DNA from: AC-56 sp963798705
GTDB taxonomy: Bacteria > Actinomycetota > Thermoleophilia > Solirubrobacterales > 70-9
Length of the DNA: 64,000 nucleotides
Assembly (NCBI GenBank): GCA_963798705.1
Contig: CAWCTW010000005.1
Span: 2,232,001-2,296,000, forward strand
Reading direction: 5' to 3'
The notes beneath the pieces are model-generated. The model was not told where the DNA came from and did not search any database. It was given only the letters and a program-made list of their open reading frames with translations. Every line of letters begins with the position of its first letter. Within the stretch, counting starts at the first letter, position 1. This document shows positions 6,541 to 14,242 of the stretch, one piece after another. The position numbers were made by a program, and so were the translations under genes.

Positions 6541-6936
6541 AGCCCTGGGCCATTGCTGGCCGCTCGACCCGCTGCCCGCTCCGTGGAGGAGCCTGCGACG
6601 GGGCCAATAGGAATCTGGGTGCCTCGGATCAGGTCTCGTGGTTCCTGCCGAGGCGACCTCCGCTCTCGCTCGCTCTCACGTTCTCGAAGGTGTAGCCGTC
6701 ACCGGGACGGAGGACTTCGCGATCGGTCTGGGTCGCCGACCTGCGCCGGGAGGCGTTGAGGCGGATCAGGCCATCGCGCCTCCCTGCTGCAAGCGGTCCT
6801 TCGCTGCTGCAAGGCTGCTGCAACTCTCGCGCTGCGAGGAGCAAAGTCCCTGCAAACGCCGTTCGCGGTTTCGCGGTTCTTCGCGCTTAGATTCCGTGCG
6901 AGAGCGGCAGTTTCGCGGTTCTGCGCGGTCTCGGCG
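6541..6936. other. Non-coding right end of the element with short repeats
   Basis: I find no supported gene here. TGCTGCAAG occurs at 6785-6793 and 6805-6813, and TGCTGCAAC at 6816-6824; another TGCTGCAAG lies near the other end at 1386-1394. Two copies of a TTTCGCGGTTCT-like run lie between 6865 and 6925. Spaced short repeats near an attachment site can be integrase arm sites; this is inference only. Confidence 0.4.
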
Positions 6937-6952
6937 CTCAGCGGAGAGGGTG
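6937..6952. repeat. tRNA-side attachment site (att copy 2)
   Basis: Exact 16-base match to 1309-1324. Bases 6942-6952 are the 3' end of tRNA-Ser(GGA): three T-stem bases, the acceptor strand and the discriminator. The tRNA remains complete, as expected when an element brings in its own 3' end copy. Confidence 0.85.
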
Positions 6953-7030
6953 GGATTCGAACCCACGAGGCGGTATGACCCGCCCACGCGATTTCCAGTC
7001 GCGCACCTTAAGCCGCTCGGTCACCTCTCC
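6942..7030 (-). tRNA. tRNA-Ser(GGA)
   Basis: The minus strand gives an 89-base class II tRNA. The acceptor stem GGAGAGG pairs with CCTCTCC, the anticodon loop CTGGAAA holds GGA, a long variable arm follows, and the T-arm is GTGGGTTCGAATCCCAC. CCA is not encoded. Its 3' end is the integration target of the element to its left. Confidence 0.95.
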
Positions 7031-7064
7031 GGGCGCCATGACGATAGCGGCGGATGCGGGGTGG

Positions 7065-9641
7065 CTACTCGTACTGGAGCGCCTCGATCACGTTGACCCG
7101 GGCGGCGCGCCGGGCCGGCAGGACGGCGGCGAGGATGCCCGCGACACCGGCCAGCACGAGCACCGCGATCAGCAGGAGTACCGGGATGGACAGCACGAAA
7201 CCCTTGTCCTTCAGCGCCTGGACCGCGACGATCGCGATCAGGAGCCCCAGCACGGCGCCGATGATCGCGCCGATCAGCGCGGTGATCAGCGACTCGTAGC
7301 GAATCAGCCGCCGCACCTGACGCTTCGAGGTGCCGATCGCGCGCAACATCCCGAGCTCCCGCGTCCGCTCGTGGATCGTCAGCACCAGCGTGTTGACGAT
7401 CCCGAACAGCGAGACGATGATCGACAGGGCCAGCAGCGCGTAGATCAGGACGAGAAGCTGGTTGATGCTCTCCTCCTGGTCGGCCTTGAGCTGGGTCTGG
7501 GAGCGCGACTCGACGTTCGGGTACGAGCGCTCAAGGACCTTGTCGACCTGCCGGCGCGTCGCCCCGGGGTCGGCGCCCGGCGCGTAGTCCAGCAGCGCGA
7601 TCACGTCGGTGCGCGCGTCGAAGTCGTCGCGCAGAGTGCGCAGCGGGAGGGCGACGCTGTCCAGGACCAGCCCGACCCGGTCGCGGACGGTCCCGGCGAC
7701 CCGGTAGGTGTGCCTGGTCCCGGTGGGGGTCGTCAGGACGACCGGGTCGCCGACGCCGATCCCGTTGTTGTCGGCCCATTGCGATTCCACCAGCGCGTCC
7801 CGGGGCGAGAAGCCCCTCAGCAAGGCGTTCGAGCCGTCCACCCAATCGAAATTCACGACCTTGCCCGTGGAGGCCGGCTCGAAGCCGGTGATGTTGAGCG
7901 TCCCGGACACGCCCTCGGCACGCCCTGGCGCGGCGGCGAAGGGAGAAACCGTCCCTACTCCCTTCACGCCGCGCAGCTCGCGGGCGGCCTGCGCCGGGAT
8001 GGGGGAGAAGCCGTCCGAGTTCAGGATCGCGAGGTCGCCCGCGAAAGCGCGGTCCAAAGCGTCGCCGAACGAGGTCTTGAGCGATGCCGCGAAGACGCCG
8101 ACGAAGCTCACGAGCGCAACGCCGATCATGAGCGCCGCCGCCGTGGTGGCCGTTCGGCCCGGGTTGCGGAGCGTGTTCTCGCGGGCGAGCTGCCCGGTCA
8201 CGCCGCGCAGGCGCTCCAGCGGCCAGCCGACCAGTGACGCGAGCGGCCGAAGCAGCCGGTCGCTCAGCATCGCGATCCCGACGAAGAGCAGGACCATGCC
8301 CGCTCCCATCGCCTGGAGCGCTGACCCGATCGTGTCGGTCGCCAGCAGCCCGACGGCCACGAGGCCGGCGCCGGCCACGACCAGTGCCCCGCCGACCACG
8401 GTGCGGCGCCGGCGCCTGTGACCGGGCGATGTCGCACCCTGGGTCTCGCGCACCGCCTCGAGCGGAGCCACCCGCGTCGCCCGCAGGGCCGGCGCCAGCG
8501 AGGAGCCCATCGTCGCGACGAGCCCGACCGCGAGCGCGATCGCCACCGTGCCCGATCCCACGATCAGCCCTGCCGAGGGGAGGTCGAAGCCGAGCGCGCT
8601 GAACAGCCCGGTGATCAGCTCCACGAAGCCGACCCCGCCGGCGATCCCCAGCCCGGCGGCGATCAGGCCGATCACCGCGGCCTCGAGCAGGACCGATCCA
8701 AGAACCTGGCGTGACGACGCGCCCAGGGTGCGGAGCATCCCGAACTCGCGAGTGCGCTGAGCGATCGTGATCGAGAACGTGTTGAAGATCAGGAAGGCGC
8801 CCACGAAGAGCGCGATCCCCGCGAAGACGAGCAGCGCCGTGGATAGAAACGAGAAGCCGGACTTCAGGTCCGACGAGTCCTTGGCGGCGGTCTCGGAGCC
8901 CGTTCGCGCCTGGGCGGTCGGTGGCAGGACCGAGGCGACGTCGGCCTTCAGCTGCTCCGGCGAGGTGCCGGCCTGGGCCTTGACGTCGATCTCGTCGAAC
9001 TCGCCCCGCTTGCCGGTGAGCCGTTGCGCCTCCGGGAGCGTGAACACGGCCAGGCTCGCGCCCGCGAGCGGGATCCCGGAGCCGTACCTGGCGATGCCGG
9101 AGATCGTGTACCGCTTGGCGGGTTTGGCGCCCTCGATCGTGACCCTCTGGCCCACCCGAAACCCCTCGTTGGCCGCGGTGTGGCTGTCGATCGCAACCTG
9201 GTTTCCGTTGCGCGGCGCATGGCCCTCCGGGTAGGTGAACGGGTTGAAGGGCTCGGGCTCCTCGCTGAACGCGATGTGCGGCGGGCCTCCCTGCGGCGGC
9301 CCGATCCGCTCGCCGTTCTGGTTGAGGATCGCGATCGTCGGATCGCCGATCGCCCCGGCCGCCTTGGCGACTCCCGGGACCGAGCGCACCCGCTCGAGCA
9401 GCGATGCCTTCAGCGCGGCACCGGACTGGGCGCCGAACTGGTCCTCCACCGCCGAACGCGGCCGCACCGTCACGTCCGTGCGCTGGTAGGCCGTGGAGAA
9501 GATGTCGTCGAATGACCGGTTGACCGACGCAGTCAGCATGAGGGTCCCGGCGATCATCGCGACGCCGAAGAAGACCGCCAGCGCGGTGAGCGTCACGCGC
9601 ACCTTCCGCGCCAGGAGGCCTCGAACCGTCAGCGCGGCCAC
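7065..9641 (-). CDS. ABC transporter permease, MacB/FtsX type with two core domains
   Basis: The 858-residue membrane protein has an N-terminal span (about residues 17-38), a large extracytoplasmic MacB-like domain (about 40-260), three spans around 265-385, two more around 410-460, a second N-span near 490-515, a second extracytoplasmic domain and three C-terminal spans (about 730-850). FtsX cores contain TREFGMLRTLGASSRQVLG and TRELGMLRAIGTSKRQV, the coupling-helix motifs. It pairs with the ATPase encoded 6 bp upstream. Such systems move lipids, lipoproteins or peptides across or out of the membrane by a mechanotransmission mechanism. The substrate is unknown. Confidence 0.9.
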   Translation of the reverse strand: MAALTVRGLLARKVRVTLTALAVFFGVAMIAGTLMLTASVNRSFDDIFSTAYQRTDVTVRPRSAVEDQFGAQSGAALKASLLERVRSVPGVAKAAGAIGDPTIAILNQNGERIGPPQGGPPHIAFSEEPEPFNPFTYPEGHAPRNGNQVAIDSHTAANEGFRVGQRVTIEGAKPAKRYTISGIARYGSGIPLAGASLAVFTLPEAQRLTGKRGEFDEIDVKAQAGTSPEQLKADVASVLPPTAQARTGSETAAKDSSDLKSGFSFLSTALLVFAGIALFVGAFLIFNTFSITIAQRTREFGMLRTLGASSRQVLGSVLLEAAVIGLIAAGLGIAGGVGFVELITGLFSALGFDLPSAGLIVGSGTVAIALAVGLVATMGSSLAPALRATRVAPLEAVRETQGATSPGHRRRRRTVVGGALVVAGAGLVAVGLLATDTIGSALQAMGAGMVLLFVGIAMLSDRLLRPLASLVGWPLERLRGVTGQLARENTLRNPGRTATTAAALMIGVALVSFVGVFAASLKTSFGDALDRAFAGDLAILNSDGFSPIPAQAARELRGVKGVGTVSPFAAAPGRAEGVSGTLNITGFEPASTGKVVNFDWVDGSNALLRGFSPRDALVESQWADNNGIGVGDPVVLTTPTGTRHTYRVAGTVRDRVGLVLDSVALPLRTLRDDFDARTDVIALLDYAPGADPGATRRQVDKVLERSYPNVESRSQTQLKADQEESINQLLVLIYALLALSIIVSLFGIVNTLVLTIHERTRELGMLRAIGTSKRQVRRLIRYESLITALIGAIIGAVLGLLIAIVAVQALKDKGFVLSIPVLLLIAVLVLAGVAGILAAVLPARRAARVNVIEALQYE

Positions 9642-9647
9642 GATCCT

Positions 9648-10391
9648 CTAGACCTCGCGCATCAGCTCGGCGACGTCCTCCGGGCTGCCCACCTCTCCCT
9701 GGTGGGAGACGTGACCGTCGACCAGGGCGACGATTCGGTTCGCGCGGGCGGCGACGCGCGCATCGTGCGTGACCACGATGACCGTCTGGCCGAGCTCGTC
9801 CACCGATTCGCGCAGCAGGTCGAGCACGCCCGCCTCGGCGCGGGAATCGAGGTTGCCGGTGGGCTCGTCGGCGAAGACGACGGCGGGTCGCGAGATCAGC
9901 GCCCGCGCGATCGCGATGCGCTGCTGCTCTCCGCCCGAGAGCTCGGCCGGGCGGTGGGCCCGCCGGTCGCTCATCCCGATCGTGGCCAGCAGGCGCTCGA
10001 GCAACTCCTCGTCGGGGTGCCTGCCGGCGATCCGGACGGGCAGGGCGATGTTCTCCTCGGCGGTGAGCACCGGGACGAGGTTGAAGAACTGGAAGACGAA
10101 GCCGAGCTTGTCGCGCCGCAGCTCGGTGAGGCCGCGATCGTCGAGCCCGGTCACCTGGAGGCCGTCGATCCACACCCGGCCGGCGGTCGGGCGGTCCAGC
10201 CCGGCCAGGACGTGCATCAGCGTCGACTTCCCCGATCCCGACGGGCCGACGATCGCCGTGAGCTCGCCGCGTGGGAACGAGAGGGTGACGTCGCGCAGGG
10301 CGTCCACCGCGGTGGCCCCCTCGCCGTACTGCTTGCTCAGGTCAGCGCAGCGAACGATCCCGTCCGTCGACTCGGTCGCGGGGGGAGTCAA
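9648..10391 (-). CDS. ABC transporter ATP-binding protein (LolD/MacB-type)
   Basis: 247 residues from a TTG at 10391. Walker A GPSGSGKST is at 49-57, followed by a Q-loop (VFQFFNLVP), the signature LSGGEQQR, Walker B with VVFADEPTG and the switch HDARV. This is the usual size and motif set for ATPases partnering FtsX-like permeases. The TTG overlaps the TGA of the TrpB-like gene (TTGA, 10388-10391), so the two are probably translationally coupled. The large reading frame running further upstream on this strand is only the shadow of the TrpB-like gene. Confidence 0.9.
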   Translation of the reverse strand: MTPPATESTDGIVRCADLSKQYGEGATAVDALRDVTLSFPRGELTAIVGPSGSGKSTLMHVLAGLDRPTAGRVWIDGLQVTGLDDRGLTELRRDKLGFVFQFFNLVPVLTAEENIALPVRIAGRHPDEELLERLLATIGMSDRRAHRPAELSGGEQQRIAIARALISRPAVVFADEPTGNLDSRAEAGVLDLLRESVDELGQTVIVVTHDARVAARANRIVALVDGHVSHQGEVGSPEDVAELMREV

Positions 10392-11749
10392 GCGGGCGCG
10401 GGGGCCTCGGGCAGTCGGTCCAGCGCCTCCTGCATCTCGGCCTCGGAGAACTCCAGGTCCTCGAGCTTGCCGGAGTGGTAGGCGTCGTAGGCGGCCATGT
10501 CGAAGTGGCCGTGACCCGAGAGATTGACGACGATGACCCGCTCTGCGCCCTCCTCGCGGGCGGCCTCGGCCTCGTCGAAGACGGCGCGCAGCGCGTGAGC
10601 GGCCTCCGGCGCCGGGATGATCCCCTCCGAGCGGGCGAACCGCACCGCGGCATCGAACGCCGAGGTCTGGGGGATCGCCCTGGCCTCGACGACGCCCTCC
10701 TTGACCAGGCCGCAGAGGCTCGGAGCGTCGCCGTGGTACCGCAGGCCGCCGGCGTGAACGGGCGGGGGGACGAAGTCGTGTCCCAGCGTGTACATCGGCA
10801 TCAGCGGAGTGAGCCCCACCGTGTCGCCGAAGTCGTAGCGGTAGGCGCCGCGCGTCAGCGTCGGGCAGGCGGCCGGCTCCGCGGCGACGAACCGCGTCCG
10901 GGTTCCTTCGCGCAGGCGCCTGCGGATCAGCGGGTAGGCAAGCCCCGCGAAGTTGGAGCCCCCGCCGACGCAGCCGATGACGACGTCGGGGGATTCGCCG
11001 GCCTGCTCCATCTGCGCGATCGTCTCGGTGCCGATCACGGTCTGGTGCAGCAGCACGTGGTTCAGCACCGAGCCCAGGGAGTAGTTCGTGTCGCCTGACT
11101 TCGCTGCGGTCTCGACGGCCTCCGAGATCGCGATTCCGAGGCTGCCCGTCTCGTGCTCCGCCTGGGCTCGGCCGGCGTCGGTGAGATCGGACGGGCTGCG
11201 GTGGACGGTGGCTCCCCAGGTCTCGATCATCGCCCGGCGGTAGGGCTTTTGGTCGTAGCTCACGCCTACCATGAACACCTCGCACTCCAGTCCGAACAGG
11301 CCGCACGCCAGCGCCAGCGCCGAGCCCCACTGGCCGGCGCCGGTCTCGGTGGCGAGCTTGCGGACCCCCTCCTGCTTGTTGTAGTAGGCCTGCGCGACCG
11401 CGGTGTTCGGCTTGTGCGACCCGGCGGGCGAGACGCCCTCGTACTTGTAGTAGACGTGTGCCGGGGTGTCGAGCTCCCGCTCCAGTCGCAAGGCCCGGTA
11501 GAGCGGCGTCGGGCGCCACAGCTTGTAGGCCTCGCGGACCTCCTCCGGGATCTCGATGTCGGGCTCGGCCGAGGCCTCCTGCTCGATCAGGCTCGTGGGG
11601 AAGATCGGCGCGAGGTCGTCGGGCGCGAGCGGCTCCTTCGTTCCGGGGTGGAGGGGCGGCGCCGGCGTGCCCGGAAGGTCGGGGAGCAGGTTCACCCAGT
11701 GCGTGGGAATCTCGCTCTCGGGTAGGAGGTATTTGACGGGCGGGCCCAT
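10388..11749 (-). CDS. trpB: TrpB2-type tryptophan synthase beta-like protein
   Basis: 453 residues from ATG 11749. The PLP lysine is Lys113 in AGSHKPNTA, and the phosphate-binding loop GGGSNF is at 262-267. The long N-terminal part (residues 1-80) and overall length are those of TrpB2, which makes tryptophan from serine and indole, usually without a TrpA partner; no trpA is present here. An upstream in-frame start at 11836 would overlap the divergent PPOX gene and is less likely. The stop overlaps the start of the ABC ATPase gene, an unexpected partner. Confidence 0.85.
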   Translation of the reverse strand: MGPPVKYLLPESEIPTHWVNLLPDLPGTPAPPLHPGTKEPLAPDDLAPIFPTSLIEQEASAEPDIEIPEEVREAYKLWRPTPLYRALRLERELDTPAHVYYKYEGVSPAGSHKPNTAVAQAYYNKQEGVRKLATETGAGQWGSALALACGLFGLECEVFMVGVSYDQKPYRRAMIETWGATVHRSPSDLTDAGRAQAEHETGSLGIAISEAVETAAKSGDTNYSLGSVLNHVLLHQTVIGTETIAQMEQAGESPDVVIGCVGGGSNFAGLAYPLIRRRLREGTRTRFVAAEPAACPTLTRGAYRYDFGDTVGLTPLMPMYTLGHDFVPPPVHAGGLRYHGDAPSLCGLVKEGVVEARAIPQTSAFDAAVRFARSEGIIPAPEAAHALRAVFDEAEAAREEGAERVIVVNLSGHGHFDMAAYDAYHSGKLEDLEFSEAEMQEALDRLPEAPAPA

Positions 11750-11820
11750 TCGCGTCGCGATTCTACGCACGGGCGGGCCAGCCCTGTAGGCCGCAGGTCG
11801 ATCAAACGAGGAGGCAGGCA

Positions 11821-12234
11821 ATGGAAACCGGAACAACCACTCGTCTCCCGGAGAAGGCGAAGGAGATCCTCTCGAAGCAGACGTTCGTCCATCTGGCCAC
11901 GCTGATGCCCGACGGCTCGCCCCAGGTGACGCCGGTCTGGGTGGACTACGAGGGCGATCGGCTCGTCGTCAACACCGCCGAGGGTCGCGTCAAGCCGCGA
12001 AACATGCGCGATGATCCGCGCGTGGCGCTCTCGGCGACTGATCCCGACAACCCGTACGAGGCCGTGATCGTGCGCGGCCGCGTGAGTGAGCTGACCCACG
12101 AGGGGGCCGACGAGCACATCGATGCGATGGCGAAGAAGTATCTCGGCGAGGACGAGTACCCGTTCCGCCAGCCCGGCGAGCAGCGGGTCAAGGTCTACAT
12201 CGAGCCGGAGGTCGTGAAGGGCGCCAACGAGTGA
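11821..12234 (+). CDS. PPOX-class (F420-type) flavin/deazaflavin-binding protein
   Basis: 137 residues with GAGGAGG (11809-11815) before the ATG. The split-barrel fold is recognisable from TFVHLATLMPDGSPQVTPVW, the strand RLVVNTAEGRVKPRN and DDPRVALSATD. These proteins bind F420 or FMN and reduce or oxidise small molecules; KPRNM is characteristic of the F420-dependent branch. The stop overlaps the next start (GTGA, 12231-12234). Confidence 0.85.
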   Translation: METGTTTRLPEKAKEILSKQTFVHLATLMPDGSPQVTPVWVDYEGDRLVVNTAEGRVKPRNMRDDPRVALSATDPDNPYEAVIVRGRVSELTHEGADEHIDAMAKKYLGEDEYPFRQPGEQRVKVYIEPEVVKGANE

Positions 12235-12689
12235 CGAGCGGCGACGGCACCTGGAACGTCTACCTGTCGGGGGAGATCCACTCCGACTGGCGCGAGCGGA
12301 TCGCGGCCGGCGTCCGCGAGGCGGGCCTGCCGGTGGAGCTGCTCGCGCCGGTCACCGATCACGGCGCCTCCGACGACGTCGGGGCGAACATCCTGGGCGA
12401 GGATGACGAGCAGTTCTGGCGCGACCACAAGGGCGCCGGCGTGAACGCGGTGCGCACCCAGACGCTGCTGAAGAAGGCCGACGTGGTGGTCGTTCGCTTC
12501 GGCGACAAGTACCGGCAGTGGAACGCGGCCTTCGAGGCGGGCTACGCCGCCGCGCTGGGCAAGCCCATCGTCACGCTCCACGACCCCGAGCTCACCCATG
12601 CGCTCAAGGAGGTCGACCGCGCCGCGATGGCGGTCGCGGAATCGCCCCAGCAGGTCGTGGAGATCCTGCGCTACGCGATCGCCTCGTAG
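12231..12689 (+). CDS. YtoQ family protein
   Basis: 152 residues from a GTG overlapping the previous stop. It contains WNVYLSGEIHSDWRERI, the segment LAPVTDHGASDDVG and FEAGYAAALGKPIVTLH, the hallmarks of the YtoQ family, which has a nucleoside 2-deoxyribosyltransferase-like fold. No reaction has been established. It is soluble with no signal peptide. Coupled translation with the PPOX gene suggests a shared role, perhaps in a nucleotide or cofactor damage step, but this is inference. Confidence 0.8.
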   Translation: MTSGDGTWNVYLSGEIHSDWRERIAAGVREAGLPVELLAPVTDHGASDDVGANILGEDDEQFWRDHKGAGVNAVRTQTLLKKADVVVVRFGDKYRQWNAAFEAGYAAALGKPIVTLHDPELTHALKEVDRAAMAVAESPQQVVEILRYAIAS

Positions 12690-12746
12690 CGAGCACCGCT
12701 TCGCGTTGCCGGTTTCGCCCGCGGGGGCGAGGGTAGAGTTCGCAGC

Positions 12747-12920
12747 ATGGGGTACCGCGGCCCGAGCATCTTCACGATCATCTACGTGGCGATCGGCGTC
12801 ATCGTCGCGTCGGATCACCACTACTTCGCCAGCCTCGACTCGGCCAAGCTCGTCGCCGAGATGGTGCTGGCCGTGATCCTCTGGCCACTGCTCCTGTTCG
12901 GCGTCGACTTCCGGTTCTGA
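12747..12920 (+). CDS. Small two-span membrane protein (57 aa)
   Basis: ATG at 12747 starts a 57-residue protein with hydrophobic segments at about 7-22 (IFTIIYVAIGVIVAS) and 36-53 (VAEMVLAVILWPLLLFGV), a polar HHYF loop between and the end DFRF. The shape matches small actinobacterial membrane proteins of unknown function. It is too short for many gene finders. No strong ribosome site is visible. Confidence 0.55.
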   Translation: MGYRGPSIFTIIYVAIGVIVASDHHYFASLDSAKLVAEMVLAVILWPLLLFGVDFRF

Positions 12921-12960
12921 TCGCCACCGATCGCCGTCCGCTGCACGTCGTCGCCCCAGG

Positions 12961-12992
12961 GCGTCAGCATCCCAGCGCGTCAGCATCCCAGC
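12961..12992. repeat. 16-bp tandem repeat, two copies
   Basis: GCGTCAGCATCCCAGC occurs twice in direct contact (12961-12976 and 12977-12992) and is followed by a partial third copy (GCGTC). It sits just before a strong hairpin. Confidence 0.8.
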
Positions 12993-13001
12993 GCGTCGAG
13001 C

Positions 13002-13035
13002 GGTGCGTTTGTCGGCCTCAGGCCGACAACGCACC
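13002..13035 (+). terminator. Strong hairpin, probable terminator
   Basis: GGTGCGTTTGTCGGCC and GGCCGACAACGCACC form a 15-bp stem with one bulged T and a three-base loop, followed by TTT. It lies downstream of the 57-residue membrane protein gene and before the next small gene. Confidence 0.65.
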
Positions 13036-13092
13036 TTTCGATGCAGCGGGTCGGCCCGTTTCCCGATCAGGTCGGCGGGGTAGCGGGCGGCC

Positions 13093-13242
13093 ATGGAACT
13101 ATCGCTTCTGCTGATCGTCATCGGGATCGTCCTCGCGATCTTCGTCCACTACGCGATCGGGATCGCGTGCATCCTGATCGGCCTCGTCCTGCTCATCTGG
13201 CCGCGGATCTCGGGCGGAACGCGCGGCACGACCCGCGTCTGA
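13093..13242 (+). CDS. Small membrane protein (49 aa)
   Basis: ATG at 13093 starts a 49-residue protein that is almost wholly hydrophobic from residue 3 to 36 (LLLIVIGIVLAIFVHYAIG, CILIGLVLLIW), long enough for one long or two short spans, with a basic tail (GGTRGTTRV). Such Gly/Ile-rich mini-proteins are common in Actinobacteria and have no assigned role. It lies 58 bp before tRNA-Ser(CGA). Confidence 0.55.
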   Translation: MELSLLLIVIGIVLAIFVHYAIGIACILIGLVLLIWPRISGGTRGTTRV

Positions 13243-13300
13243 CGCGTCTCAACCGACGCGACGGCAACGCGGCCGAGCGCTAGCCTTCGCGCTGCCATCC

Positions 13301-13390
13301 GGAGGGGTGGCAGAGTGGTTGAATGCGGCGGTCTCGAAAACCGTTACACGTCTTAAGGGCGTGTCGAGGGTTCGAATCCCTCCCCCTCCG
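13301..13390 (+). tRNA. tRNA-Ser(CGA)
   Basis: A 90-base class II tRNA: acceptor GGAGGGG pairs with CCCCTCC, anticodon loop CTCGAAA contains CGA, the variable arm is long (ACGTCTTAAGGGCGT), and the T-arm is GAGGGTTCGAATCCCTC. CCA is not encoded. Confidence 0.95.
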
Positions 13391-13488
13391 CTCCAGGACG
13401 CCGGCCGGGGGCGGGAAGGCTGCCGGCAGGGACGGGATCCAACGCCGGTTGGGGAGTAGGCCCTCGCCGGGGCGGTTGGATCCCATGG

Positions 13489-14154
13489 TCAGTCGGCTCC
13501 GATGGTGCCGAGCCCGCGCTCGAGAGTGGCCAGTGCCCGCTCGCCCTGGGCGCGCACGTCACGGGTGATGCGGGCGCTCGGTGCACCGGCAAGGATCCGC
13601 CGGCGGGCGTGGTCGAGGAGCGCGCGGTGGATGCCCATGAGCGCGTTGGCGACGACCCACGGCTCGACGTCGTCGGCGTCGGTCCCGGTCTCCTCGGCGA
13701 CCACCGCGGCGAGCGAGTCCGTGTAGCGCCCGAAGATCTGGCGCTCCCGCGCGAGGAGCGCCGGGCTCTCGGTGATCATGCGGGTGAGCTCGGTGAGGCG
13801 CCTGCGCGCTCTCGTGTCCTGCTCGGCGAGGAGCCCCCGTTGCTGAAGCACGAAGCGCCCGAACGCGTGGATCACGGATTCGCCGGGCGCCCGCTCGCGG
13901 ATCGTCGCGAGCAGGTCCTCCTCGAAGGTCTCGAGCCGCCAGTAGACGAGGTCCTCCTTGGTGGGGAAGTAGTTGAAGACCGTCTGCTCGGAGACCTCCG
14001 CCGACCGGGCGACCTCGGCGACCGTTACGCGGTCGAACCCGCGCTCCGCGAACAACCGTCGCGCGGTCTCCGCGATCAGCTCGCGCGTGCGCTGCTTCTT
14101 CCGCTCTCGAAGCCCGGGCTCCGGGGCGTCCGCGGTCGCGCTCGTGTTGCCCAT
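13489..14154 (-). CDS. TetR-family repressor
   Basis: 221 residues. The N-terminal helix-turn-helix is clear: RTRELIAETARRLFAERGFD, then VTVAEVARSAEVSEQTVFNY and FPTKEDL, at about residues 22-68. The C-terminal ligand domain is helical and unassigned. The ATG at 14154 is chosen because the domain begins about 20 residues later. It is divergent from a drug-efflux-type MFS gene with an 88-bp shared control region containing an operator-like sequence, so it very probably represses that gene and itself in response to an MFS substrate. Confidence 0.9.
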   Translation of the reverse strand: MGNTSATADAPEPGLRERKKQRTRELIAETARRLFAERGFDRVTVAEVARSAEVSEQTVFNYFPTKEDLVYWRLETFEEDLLATIRERAPGESVIHAFGRFVLQQRGLLAEQDTRARRRLTELTRMITESPALLARERQIFGRYTDSLAAVVAEETGTDADDVEPWVVANALMGIHRALLDHARRRILAGAPSARITRDVRAQGERALATLERGLGTIGAD

Positions 14155-14191
14155 GGCGGAAAAGTCTAGCCGAATGTCGTGACGCCCTAAT

Positions 14192-14214
14192 TCTAGAGCT
14201 GCTATAACTTTAGA
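14192..14214. promoter_or_regulatory. Candidate TetR operator over MFS -10 box
   Basis: The 23-base segment begins TCTAGAG and ends CTTTAGA and is an imperfect palindrome (7 of 11 base pairs match). It contains TATAAC (14203-14208), a good -10 for the plus-strand MFS gene. A repressor bound here would block that promoter. No other palindrome is evident in the intergenic region. Confidence 0.45.
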
Positions 14215-14242
14215 CCAACCCGACCGACGGAAAGGAGAGACG

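Noticed and set aside
6785..6824. Possible CRISPR-like short repeats
   Set aside because: The TGCTGCAAG units are only 9 bases and unevenly spaced (11-20 bases), with no array or cas genes.
7531..10173. An 880-residue open frame on the minus strand
   Set aside because: It is an Arg/Gly/Pro-rich shadow of the ABC permease and ATPase frames, with no protein-like pattern.
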